A stretch of 8,030 bases of DNA. Source: Verrucomicrobiota bacterium. Its GTDB lineage: Bacteria > Verrucomicrobiota > Verrucomicrobiia > Opitutales > Seribacteraceae. Below the pieces are notes generated by a model, which did not search any database, was not told the DNA's origin, and was given only the letters and a program-made list of their open reading frames with translations. Positions 1 to 6,528 of this stretch are shown piece by piece; position 1 is the first letter of the stretch; each line of letters opens with the position of its first letter. The stretch spans positions 1 through 8,030 of the forward strand of contig JACNJI010000278.1 in NCBI GenBank assembly GCA_014382645.1, read 5' to 3'. The position numbers and the translations under genes are program-made.

Positions 1-449
1 ATGAAACAAAAGAGATGCGGGGTGAAGGTAAAATGGAAACAGGGAGGACCCAGCACAAGGGCACCTGCCAGAGCGCGGGGGGGCAAAAGGCCGCGACGCT
101 TTGAGGGAGCGCAAAGAAGAGTCATCGGCTCGGTCGTTGACCAGAACAAAATGCCGATGGCAGTGGGGGTGCAGAGGGTGAAGGAAAACCAACGCCATCG
201 GGTCAACAGTGGCTTGGCATCAGGCCCGCCGATGATAACACGCCCGAAAGGAGAGAAGAAAAGAATGATGCACGTCGCAAGCATCAGCAACGGCGCGACG
301 GCAAAGACCTTGCCGAATACAGCAAGAACACCGTCATTGGCATCGGTCATCGTCTTCGTAAAGGCGTCCTTATCCACAAAGTTCATCAACACCGCAATCA
401 ACAACAGTAGAAAAGGAGGAAGAAATACCAACGGTCGAATCTTCTTCAT
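1..449 (-). CDS. BCCT-family transporter, N-terminal part (cut by window edge)
   Basis: This is the first 149 codons of an integral membrane secondary transporter; the rest lies beyond position 1. The betaine/choline/carnitine transporter (BCCT) family imports quaternary ammonium or related zwitterions, usually driven by sodium or protons. Seen in the translation: hydrophobic segments at about residues 7-25, 46-67 and 88-105; the loop IIGGPDAKP at about 72-80, matching the family's LGGPDAKP-type loop; W-R-W-F before the third segment; ILFWSTTEP ending near 108; and FHFTFTP near 138-144, matching the family's FHWGLHP-type motif. Oddity: where many members have a glycine-rich GMGIG stretch in the third helix, this protein reads TPTAIG. 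The start at 449 is fixed by an in-frame TAA directly upstream; no Shine-Dalgarno sequence is visible. It follows rhaA by 59 bases. The family call is fairly firm; the substrate is unknown. Confidence 0.8.
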   Translation of the reverse strand, partial: MKKIRPLVFLPPFLLLLIAVLMNFVDKDAFTKTMTDANDGVLAVFGKVFAVAPLLMLATCIILFFSPFGRVIIGGPDAKPLLTRWRWFSFTLCTPTAIGILFWSTTEPMTLLCAPSKRRGLLPPRALAGALVLGPPCFHFTFTPHLFCF

Positions 450-508
450 TTATCGCTTATTAAGTTAACAGAGTTTAGACTCAAGACACATAAGGCATGG
501 GAGAATAA

Positions 509-1771
509 TCAACGCAAAGAAAGCACGTCTTTTTCGTATGCCCTCACTTCGTCCAGCCAATCTGCCCCAACAGGTGATCCGGACTTCATGCAATGGTAGT
601 CCCAAACCGAGCCGAATGGCATCGACTTGAGTTCTTCCATCAAGGCCAATCGCCGGGTAAAATCGCCATCAAGCTCCAGTTCCTTGAGTTGTCCCGTTGG
701 CTCCAACAGGGCAAAAAGGAGTGCCTTAAGCGTGTTGCGAGCGCCGATCACCCAGGCAGCGACACGATTGATGCTTGCGTCAAAAAAGTCCAAGCCGATG
801 TGGACACGGTCCAGGTAATCGCCGCGAATAAGCTCCTGTGCAATCGCCTGCAATTCATCCCCAAGAGTCACCACGTGGTCACTGTCCCAACGAACGCCAC
901 GACTGATGTGAAGGAGTATCTCAGGAACATACATCAGCACAGAGGAAAGCTTGTCGGAAACAACCTCGGTCGGATGAAAATGGCCGCTATCCATGCAGAG
1001 GAGTTTGTTTCGTGAAATGGCATATCCCAAATAAAACTCGTGTGACCCGACGACGTAACTCTCGGACCCGATTCCGAAGAGCTTGCACTCGACGGCGTCA
1101 AGGTTGTGTAATGAATCTATTTTTTCTGCAAAGATGGAATCCAGAGATTGAGCCAAGCGCTCGCGGGGAGCACGGCGATCCGCCGGTGTATCCTTATGTC
1201 CGTCAGGCACCCAGACGTTCGTCACGCAGGGACTGCGCTGTGCCTTACCCATGGCGGCGCCAATCTTCCTGCACGCGATTCCATGATCGATCCAAAACGA
1301 CCGAATACCGGCATCGTAGTGGGAAAGCGTAAAGCCATCGGCAGCCTTTTCGTGAGCAAAATAAGTTGGGTTGAAGTCAAGCTTGACCTCTTGATGCCTT
1401 GCCCAATCAATCCAACCTTGAAAATGTTCGACACCGAACTGATCACGCTCAACGCGCTTCGGAAACTCACCGTAACATGCGTGCAGATTTAGTCGGTGAC
1501 TACCGGGAATCAAGGAGTAGGCCTGTTCAAGGTCTGAACGCAGTTCATCCACCGTAGTCGCTTTGCCCGGATAATTACCGGTTACGGCCAACCCCCCTCC
1601 AATCTCTGCACCGCTATCTTCGAATCCTCTGACATCATCGCCTTGCCAGCATTGCAGTGATATGGAAATTTCGGAAACGTTCTCCAAGGCGGCCGACGCG
1701 TCGACTCCAAGGGAGGCGTAGCGTTCACGAGCCAATGAATAGGCTTGCTCGACCTGTCTTGAGTCAGCCAT
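509..1771 (-). CDS. rhaA: L-rhamnose isomerase
   Basis: Cytoplasmic metal-dependent TIM-barrel isomerase that converts L-rhamnose to L-rhamnulose, the first step of rhamnose catabolism. The 420-residue product matches the family length (about 419 in E. coli) and follows the E. coli protein from end to end as I recall it: [14 protein letters not shown] at 38-51, TGNYPGKA at 64-71, [10 protein letters not shown] at 131-140, DGFTLSH at 145-151, [17 protein letters not shown] at 227-243, GHFHPTEV at 263-270, VRWDSDHVV at 293-301, [13 protein letters not shown] at 324-336. With a constant offset of six, the known metal and catalytic residues are all kept: Glu228, Asp261, His264, His288, Asp296, Asp298, Asp328. 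It should therefore be active. It starts 3 bases after the PLP enzyme gene ends, with a strong ribosome-binding site inside that gene. No rhaB or rhaD is present in the window, so the kinase and aldolase must be elsewhere, or the substrate is another deoxysugar or aldose. Confidence 0.96.
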   Translation of the reverse strand: MADSRQVEQAYSLARERYASLGVDASAALENVSEISISLQCWQGDDVRGFEDSGAEIGGGLAVTGNYPGKATTVDELRSDLEQAYSLIPGSHRLNLHACYGEFPKRVERDQFGVEHFQGWIDWARHQEVKLDFNPTYFAHEKAADGFTLSHYDAGIRSFWIDHGIACRKIGAAMGKAQRSPCVTNVWVPDGHKDTPADRRAPRERLAQSLDSIFAEKIDSLHNLDAVECKLFGIGSESYVVGSHEFYLGYAISRNKLLCMDSGHFHPTEVVSDKLSSVLMYVPEILLHISRGVRWDSDHVVTLGDELQAIAQELIRGDYLDRVHIGLDFFDASINRVAAWVIGARNTLKALLFALLEPTGQLKELELDGDFTRRLALMEELKSMPFGSVWDYHCMKSGSPVGADWLDEVRAYEKDVLSLR

Positions 1772-1774
1772 TGA

Positions 1775-3004
1775 TCAAGTATCCTCCGATGGCAGCGCCA
1801 CGTGATCGAGTGCTTGCCGAAGGTCCGCCACGATATCCTCGGCATCCTCAAGCCCCACACTGAGACGCAGGAAGCCTTCCCCGATATCCTCCGGATAATT
1901 GAGGACACCGATTTCGGGGCGATCTCCTTCCTGAGGATAATACTGTACCAGTGATTCCGCATGACCGAGACATACTGCGTGGGTCACAAGTTTGAGGTTC
2001 TTGAGAAACCGAAAGTAGTTCTCTGATTCGCCCTTCAGGCCAATGTTCATCATGCCGCCGAAACCATTCATTTGCTTCTTTGCGAGCTCATGCTGAGAAT
2101 GACTTTTTAGCCCCGGATACCGCACAAAGGAAACCTTTGGATGCGCCTCAAGAAATCGAGCGATATGCATGCCGTTTTCACAGTGTTGTTTCATGCGAAG
2201 CGGCAATGTGGCGGCGCTCCGCATGATCAACCATGCATTGAAAGGATTGATCGTTGCCCCAAGGTGAACGCTTGCAGCGTCTCGAATCCGCGTAATTAAA
2301 TCCTGCCGTCCGGTCACCGAACCGCCGAGCCCGTCACCGTGCCCGTTGACGTATTTCGTCAGGCTATGCATCACCAGATCGGCGCCTAACGCCAGCGGGT
2401 CCTGTGTGACGACACCTGCAAAAGTGCTGTCCACCGATAGAATCACGCAAGCCCTCTTGGCTATGCGAGCGATGGCTTCGATGTCGCTGATACAGGTAGT
2501 GGGGTTGGCGGGAGTCTCGATATGGATGACTTTTGTATTGGGCCGAAGGGCCGCCTGCACGTTGTCGGCATCCCAAGTGTCAACCAATGAGACCTCGACC
2601 CCAAAACGTTTTGCCAAATGCTCGTTGAGCAGACCGTGTATGCCAATGTAACAAATTCTGGAACTGATGATGTGGTCGCCCGCGCTTAGCAGGCTGAAAA
2701 ACGTTCCCGAAATGGCAGCCACCCCACTTGCGAACACCACACAGTCCTCACCATTTTCCATTCCTGCCAATCGTTCCTCCAGGTAACGTGCATTGGGATG
2801 CCGGGAACGTGGATAATTGTAAGCATGGGTATTCTCCCACAAAAATGATTCAGACAAAGTATCGGCATCGTCATTGAGTTCGAAACTATTCGCCAAGACT
2901 ATGGGGCGGCGTATGGCCTTGGTTTCCGCGTCAACGCCTTCGCCACAATGAATCGAGCGCGTGGCAGGGCCCATGTTCTGCATTTCCTCTTCGGGGATGT
3001 TCAT
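1775..3004 (-). CDS. PLP-dependent Cys/Met metabolism family enzyme (cystathionine gamma-synthase / methionine gamma-lyase type)
   Basis: Fold-type I PLP enzyme of the transsulfuration family, which carries out gamma- or beta-elimination or replacement on sulfur amino acids and homoserine esters. Seen in 409 residues: the N-terminal ATRSIHCGE (14-22), FASGVAAISG (91-100), HIETPANPT (161-169), DSTFAG with the cofactor aspartate Asp192, the Schiff-base lysine Lys217 in HSLTKYVNGHGD, and the C-terminal LRLSVGLED (379-387) with the carboxylate-binding Arg380. Tyr119 fits the position of the tyrosine that stacks on PLP. Oddities: the cofactor-phosphate loop, usually YxRxxNPT, reads YPRSRHPN at 64-71, and the cysteine two residues after the stacking tyrosine in methionine gamma-lyase is absent. 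The exact reaction is open. Start: 3004 is the longest form but has no clear Shine-Dalgarno; Met11 (ATG at 2974) is preceded by GAAGAGGAA at good spacing and leaves the conserved GPATRSIH start, so it is a credible alternative. A 116-base gap separates it from the oxidase gene; rhaA follows after 3 bases. Confidence 0.88.
   Translation of the reverse strand: MNIPEEEMQNMGPATRSIHCGEGVDAETKAIRRPIVLANSFELNDDADTLSESFLWENTHAYNYPRSRHPNARYLEERLAGMENGEDCVVFASGVAAISGTFFSLLSAGDHIISSRICYIGIHGLLNEHLAKRFGVEVSLVDTWDADNVQAALRPNTKVIHIETPANPTTCISDIEAIARIAKRACVILSVDSTFAGVVTQDPLALGADLVMHSLTKYVNGHGDGLGGSVTGRQDLITRIRDAASVHLGATINPFNAWLIMRSAATLPLRMKQHCENGMHIARFLEAHPKVSFVRYPGLKSHSQHELAKKQMNGFGGMMNIGLKGESENYFRFLKNLKLVTHAVCLGHAESLVQYYPQEGDRPEIGVLNYPEDIGEGFLRLSVGLEDAEDIVADLRQALDHVALPSEDT
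1782..1787 (-). promoter_or_regulatory. Shine-Dalgarno site of rhaA
   Basis: The minus strand reads GGAGGA here, 10 bases before the rhaA start codon. It lies within the last codons of the preceding PLP-enzyme gene, which ends 3 bases before rhaA. This supports the chosen rhaA start and implies translational coupling of the two genes. Confidence 0.75.
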
Positions 3005-3090
3005 TTCAAGTTCTATTTCGATTGAGTTACAGACCTATCATCACCCAGGAGCCCGTAGAGAAATCCTTTGGGCAAGGCTGAATACAGGGT

Positions 3091-3102
3091 ATTAATATTA
3101 AT
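3091..3102. repeat. 12-base perfect AT palindrome in the 116-base intergenic gap
   Basis: The sequence ATTAATATTAAT equals its own reverse complement. It sits in the gap between the oxidase stop (3121) and the PLP-enzyme start (3004), 87-98 bases upstream of that start. This is one of the two widest gaps between full genes in the cluster, and the palindrome is much richer in AT than the surrounding genes, so it could be an operator or part of an internal promoter. No partner site is visible. Function is inferred only. Confidence 0.4.
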
Positions 3103-3120
3103 GGAGACATGTCAGATCCT

Positions 3121-4239
3121 TCACAAGAGTCTGGCGACACGAAGAAAGTCAATAGGGAGTTCCGTGCGACCTGTGACCGCAAGATCAGCCGCAGCCTCGC
3201 CATACGCCGGAACAAACTTAAAGCCGGCGCCGCACAAGGGTCCGCAAATGACAACACGATCATGCTCGGGATGTACGTCGATGATTGGCACATCGTCCGC
3301 AGTGTGGTCATAGAGACAGGTACGCAGTCCAACCAGCGGGCCGTTGGCCTCGGGGAAATACCTGCGCAGGCCTTTCCGGATCAACTCCTCGTCATGTGCG
3401 TTGGGAGTCCGGTCAAAACGATCCGGGTTCACCGGTTCCCCATACCAATGCAGTCCGATCTTATACCCCGGAACATCATTCATCATTGGAAAGCCGTAAT
3501 AAATGCCATCCTCGTCCTCAATACACCAACAAGGCATGGACTCGGGCTCGTACGCTTTAAAATCCTGCAGTGGCCAGACCCAGGCGAAGCTCATACGCGT
3601 GACGGTGCATGCAACGCCAAGGGCTCCAAGCAGTTTCCCCGTCCACGGTCCTGCGCAAAAGACAATGCGCTCAGCCGAATAGGTCTCACGATCCGTTTGC
3701 ACCGTGACCCCACCACTGTCAGCACTCCAATCGAGCACCTTCGTGTTTCCAATAATCCGGGCGCCTCGCTGCATGGCCAATCGCACATTGGTGGTGATCA
3801 CCATCTCAGGTCGAAGAAGCGCTCCCTGAGGATCGTAGGCGCCCCAATAAGGCTCGGAAATCTGAAACTGCGGAAAGCGCTGATGAATTTGCTCAATCTC
3901 AAGGTCTTCGAAATGTCCAAGATTTTGCTTATAGCCCGGGAAGTCTCGGTGCGGAGCCAGATCAAGAAAGCCGGTGGTGACCATAAGGTCGGACTGGCCC
4001 GATTCATCGATAAGTTCGGCATACAATTCATAAGCCCGCAAAATAATAGGCTCGTAGGAACTACCGATGTAGGGAGCGATCTTGGTCTGCCTAGAAAACC
4101 CGTGCGAGCCACCCATGGTATGAGGCACCGAAAATTGCTCGATTCCAAGAACTCGCACTCCTCGCTTGGCCAAGTCGTAACAGGTAGCCGAGCCCACGGC
4201 GCCGACACCAACAACAATTACGTCGTAAGAATTAGACAT
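3121..4239 (-). CDS. FAD-dependent amine oxidase, monomeric sarcosine oxidase / N-methyltryptophan oxidase family
   Basis: Cytoplasmic flavoenzyme of the MSOX/MTOX group of the DAO family, which oxidises secondary amines such as N-methyl amino acids, releasing peroxide. In 372 residues: the N-terminal FAD-binding VVGVGAVGSATCYDLAKRG (9-27); Glu34 for the ribose; GGSHGFSR ending at Arg50, aligned with active-site Arg49 of monomeric sarcosine oxidase; GIYYGFP at 245-251; LHWYGEPVNPD with His264; Cys308 in RTCLYDHT at the position where the family binds flavin covalently; VPIIDVHPEH at 317-326; and GAGFKF with Lys341, the oxygen-activating lysine. Catalytic residues are thus kept and covalent FAD is likely. 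Oddity: the second active-site arginine position (Arg52 of the reference) is Lys53, which may shift substrate choice. Other family enzymes act on pipecolate or glycated amino acids, so sarcosine itself is not certain. The start is directly preceded by the stop of a 43-codon ORF in the same frame; a weak GGGA lies upstream. Confidence 0.9.
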   Translation of the reverse strand: MSNSYDVIVVGVGAVGSATCYDLAKRGVRVLGIEQFSVPHTMGGSHGFSRQTKIAPYIGSSYEPIILRAYELYAELIDESGQSDLMVTTGFLDLAPHRDFPGYKQNLGHFEDLEIEQIHQRFPQFQISEPYWGAYDPQGALLRPEMVITTNVRLAMQRGARIIGNTKVLDWSADSGGVTVQTDRETYSAERIVFCAGPWTGKLLGALGVACTVTRMSFAWVWPLQDFKAYEPESMPCWCIEDEDGIYYGFPMMNDVPGYKIGLHWYGEPVNPDRFDRTPNAHDEELIRKGLRRYFPEANGPLVGLRTCLYDHTADDVPIIDVHPEHDRVVICGPLCGAGFKFVPAYGEAAADLAVTGRTELPIDFLRVARLL

Positions 4240-4371
4240 TTACGATTCCCAATCATCCGGGTGAGACACGGAAGTGGGAGTACGGGGTACGGCAACCAAC
4301 GGAAATCCAACAGAATCTCGACTCCGGGCAGGTATTCCTCCGGATCGAGCTGCTGACTTGAACTTGATCAT
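4240..4371 (-). CDS. Small 43-residue ORF between SGNH hydrolase and amine oxidase genes, unknown
   Basis: I do not recognise this peptide. It begins MIKFKSAARSGG and ends SVSHPDDWES. The N-terminal half is basic (Lys and Arg at 3, 5, 9, 16, 18); the C-terminus is acidic with one tryptophan; there is no membrane segment and no cysteine. Support for translation is positional. A GAAGGA Shine-Dalgarno lies six bases before its ATG; the ATG starts two bases after the SGNH hydrolase stop; and its TAA is immediately followed, in the same frame, by the ATG of the oxidase. Ribosomes ending here could restart on the oxidase. It could be a real small protein or a leader that couples translation. It could also be an oxidase 5' extension cut off by a stop, or chance: 44 open codons at this GC are not rare. 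Confidence 0.42.
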   Translation of the reverse strand: MIKFKSAARSGGIPARSRDSVGFPLVAVPRTPTSVSHPDDWES

Positions 4372-4373
4372 GG

Positions 4374-5195
4374 TTATTCCTTCGATGCCTTTTCGGCTGA
4401 CGCCTTGACCATCGGCCACTTTTTCAAAAACGCCTCTGCCATAATGAGGTGACCGCGACCATTGGGGTGTATTGGATCTCGACCATGGGTCTCTGCGCTC
4501 CCGGCAAGCATCGGCCCACGTATATCAATGACCCAGAGATTCTTGCGACCGTCAAGGGTTAGCAACCAATCGGCATAGCGGGCCATGACCCGATCATAGT
4601 ATGCATAGGGCGTTCGGTAGCCGAACTTGTTTGGATTCTTCTCGGCTTCCAGTTCCGCTTCCGCATTTGCCTTGGACAGCAGTTTTTCGCCAACCGTCTT
4701 GCTGATGCCATCAGGCAATGGCGGACCATCTTTCGCGTAAGGCGGCGGAGTAAGTAAAATCAACTGACTACCGCTGGCCTGCGCCTTCTTTATTAGGATT
4801 TCAATCCCGGCCTGATAAGCAGCCAAGCGCTTTTCATTGAAGGGATGATAGATACCGCAGTTGATTCCATAACAGGCGACGAGCCAGTCAGGTTTGGCCG
4901 CAGCAAGTTCCTGATCAAGGCGGGGAAGAGGTGCGGGGTGATAGGATTCACTGAGGTTAGAAATCGTTTCACTGTTTCGGCCATGGTTAATGACCCTGGG
5001 TGGATTGGTCGGGTTCTGTTTTCCCAGTTCAGTGGCAATGGCGCGCACGTATCCTCCCGCCCGTGTAATACTATCTCCCAGAAAAAGGAAAGTCTGGGGT
5101 TTTTCTCCCTCCACTTTGAGCTCTTCAACTCCCCACAGCAGAGGCCATCCGCAACCAAGAAAAAGCCCTGCAAGGACGATCTTTTTTGTGCTCAT
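4374..5195 (-). CDS. Secreted SGNH/GDSL-family hydrolase (probable carbohydrate or lipid esterase)
   Basis: Exported serine hydrolase of the SGNH superfamily; members deacetylate glycans such as rhamnogalacturonan or xylan, or cleave lipid esters. In 273 residues: a Lys-Lys N-terminus and hydrophobic core (6-22) form a signal peptide, with Cys15 in FLGC only a poor lipobox. Block I is FLGDSITRAGGY with nucleophile Ser42; block II is NHGRNSETISN with Gly72; block III is YGIN with Asn112; block V is RDPIHPNGRGH with Asp240 and His243. All four SGNH residues and the Asp are therefore present. A charged Glu/Lys/Ala-rich insert (about 164-190) precedes the last third, and the C-terminus is Lys/Ala/Glu-rich. 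It follows an esterase gene by 70 bases; no Shine-Dalgarno is visible and the leader is A-rich. Placement with two acetylesterase-like genes and rhaA favours a glycan O-acyl esterase, but the substrate is inferred. Confidence 0.87.
   Translation of the reverse strand: MSTKKIVLAGLFLGCGWPLLWGVEELKVEGEKPQTFLFLGDSITRAGGYVRAIATELGKQNPTNPPRVINHGRNSETISNLSESYHPAPLPRLDQELAAAKPDWLVACYGINCGIYHPFNEKRLAAYQAGIEILIKKAQASGSQLILLTPPPYAKDGPPLPDGISKTVGEKLLSKANAEAELEAEKNPNKFGYRTPYAYYDRVMARYADWLLTLDGRKNLWVIDIRGPMLAGSAETHGRDPIHPNGRGHLIMAEAFLKKWPMVKASAEKASKE
4378..4383 (-). promoter_or_regulatory. Shine-Dalgarno site of the 43-codon ORF
   Basis: The minus strand reads GAAGGA, followed by six bases and then ATG at 4371. 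It lies across the final codons of the SGNH hydrolase gene, whose TAA falls inside the spacer. It is one of the few good ribosome-binding sites in the cluster and is the main reason to take the small ORF seriously. Confidence 0.5.
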
Positions 5196-5265
5196 TTTAA
5201 ATTCTATTTTACGATTTTTTTGTTCTTGCTGAACGAAGAGGGATAGAAGGACAAATCAATATCAA

Positions 5266-6507
5266 CTAGGGATTCGGCGCAACCAGTATGGAGTTTATGC
5301 ATCCATCGCCCCAGACCCCGGCGGCCCTGGCATTTATCATGAATGCAGTTGTACCTTCGGGCAGAGGTTTCTGTGCAATAATTTCGTCTTTTCCGATTCT
5401 GCACGGAATGGATTGCAACGCTTGGTTTTTCCATTCTTTAACCTTCGTAAAACCAAGGGAGGCATTCTTTAACTGGCCTGAATACTTCATATGCACCAGA
5501 CCGTCTGTCGGATCGATTCTTGGACGCTCAAAACGGGGCATAGGCACTCCACCTTTGACAACGCCATTGGCAAAGCCACCAATTTCCCATACTTCCTCCC
5601 AGCCGAATCCATGTCCATGAGGTAAAAAGGGGCGTATACACAAGATACTGGTGCCTCCGGCATCCCCTGCGGACCTGCTGAATCCATCGAGTGGAAAAAC
5701 AGGTTCGTTCACTCCGTTCACCCATAGCATCGGCATCTTTGCGAAAGGTAAATGAGCCGACGGATCCCACTTGACCAAATATTCACGATACTGGTCAGGT
5801 GTCATATCATGCTTATGGATGTAACCGCCTCCATATACAGGGATGACAAAGGCGAGTCGCGAATCAACTCCTGCCACTGCACTCACAATCGTACCTCCCC
5901 ATGAAATGCCGGTCAGTCCGATTTTGTCCACGTTGATATCCGGGAAGGATCTCAATAATGAATGGGCTCTAACCACGTCCGCCACCGCGTGATAGAACCA
6001 CTGTTCCTTGTCCGGCAAAGCAATGTCGCCAAACCAACCGATACGTTTCGGCCCGGCGTTTTCATGCCCGACATTAAGCGGAAAACTTCCTCCTACGCCA
6101 AAATAATTTCCTCCAGGCAAATGGCCTTCCAAGTCCATTGCTATGGCTGCATAACCTTTTTTATTCCAATGAGCCACCCATGCAGGAAAAGCCGTCCCAC
6201 CACCACCGTGAGCGCACACCACGGCGGGCCATCCGCCTTCGGGTTTCTCCCCTGTCGGGGTCGCGTAGTAGGCGAACACCCGGGTCGGCTTGCCTTTATA
6301 ATCCGCGCCCTCGTAAAAAAACGAACGCATCCCCCTGGCAGGCCTTTCGCTTGTTTCGTGAATCGCCGGTTCACCAAATAATGCCTTGGTATCCCAAACT
6401 AAAATTCGTTCCCCCTTCTCAGCAACTAACTTCATTGTAGCAATTGAGAGAAATACAATTACTGGAATCAACCTGGTGATTCCTACGGCACGATGATGTT
6501 TTGACAT
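5266..6507 (-). CDS. Secreted alpha/beta-hydrolase, acetylxylan-esterase-like (copy 1 of a tandem pair)
   Basis: Exported serine esterase related to the acetylxylan esterase/dienelactone hydrolase group. In 413 residues: a signal peptide with hydrophobic core at about 11-26, possible cleavage after LVA at 27-29; the oxyanion-hole stretch CAHGGGGTAF at 98-107; AIAMDLEGH at 121-129; the nucleophile elbow GISWGG at 200-205 with Ser202; WVNGVNEPVFPLDGF at 262-276 where the acid is expected; and PHGHGFGW at 296-303, supplying the histidine (297 or 299). About 90 residues after 320 form a C-terminal extension. It is a paralog of the gene just upstream: the core (about 59-133) is nearly identical, while signal peptide and C-terminus diverge. 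Oddity: the aspartate in ADPVF of the paralog is Glu268 here, though Asp274 in LDGF is kept. It starts 21 bases after the paralog ends and lacks a visible Shine-Dalgarno. Substrate is not determined; deacetylation of a glycan is the best guess. Confidence 0.85.
   Translation of the reverse strand: MSKHHRAVGITRLIPVIVFLSIATMKLVAEKGERILVWDTKALFGEPAIHETSERPARGMRSFFYEGADYKGKPTRVFAYYATPTGEKPEGGWPAVVCAHGGGGTAFPAWVAHWNKKGYAAIAMDLEGHLPGGNYFGVGGSFPLNVGHENAGPKRIGWFGDIALPDKEQWFYHAVADVVRAHSLLRSFPDINVDKIGLTGISWGGTIVSAVAGVDSRLAFVIPVYGGGYIHKHDMTPDQYREYLVKWDPSAHLPFAKMPMLWVNGVNEPVFPLDGFSRSAGDAGGTSILCIRPFLPHGHGFGWEEVWEIGGFANGVVKGGVPMPRFERPRIDPTDGLVHMKYSGQLKNASLGFTKVKEWKNQALQSIPCRIGKDEIIAQKPLPEGTTAFMINARAAGVWGDGCINSILVAPNP
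6227..6276. repeat. 50-base segment identical to 7547-7596 (inside esterase copy 1)
   Basis: The 50 bases here are identical to 7547-7596 in the paralogous gene, exactly 1320 bases away. With one mismatch (6226 versus 7546) the identity extends 14 bases further, to 6212. It encodes FAYYATPTGEKPEGGW and neighbours. Flanking DNA of equally conserved protein has frequent third-position changes. Confidence 0.9.
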
Positions 6508-6528
6508 TTGAATGGGTGGGTGGTTGCT

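Noticed and set aside
1..468. 155-codon plus-strand ORF at the window start
   Set aside because: Very Arg/Lys-rich product opposite the BCCT reading frame, which has membrane segments and family motifs.
471..482. GAGT-TTAG-ACTC inverted repeat between rhaA and the transporter gene, as a terminator
   Set aside because: Only a four-base stem with no T-run on the transcribed strand; too weak to call.
593..1015. 140-codon plus-strand ORF opposite rhaA
   Set aside because: It lies entirely within rhaA, whose catalytic residues are all conserved; no motif in the antisense product.
3109..4356. 415-codon plus-strand ORF opposite the amine oxidase gene
   Set aside because: The minus strand here encodes a complete, motif-rich oxidase. 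The plus-strand product is basic and low in recognisable motifs, as expected of an antisense shadow.
5149..5160. Lipobox at Cys15 of the SGNH hydrolase
   Set aside because: The residues before the cysteine are F-L-G, and a Phe at -3 does not fit the usual Leu/Val/Ile pattern; an ordinary signal peptide is as likely.
5196..5265. TAAAAT-like -10 sequence in the A-rich gap before the SGNH gene
   Set aside because: It would leave a leader of only about ten bases and the -35 candidate (TTCAGC) is poor. The gap is otherwise only AT-rich.
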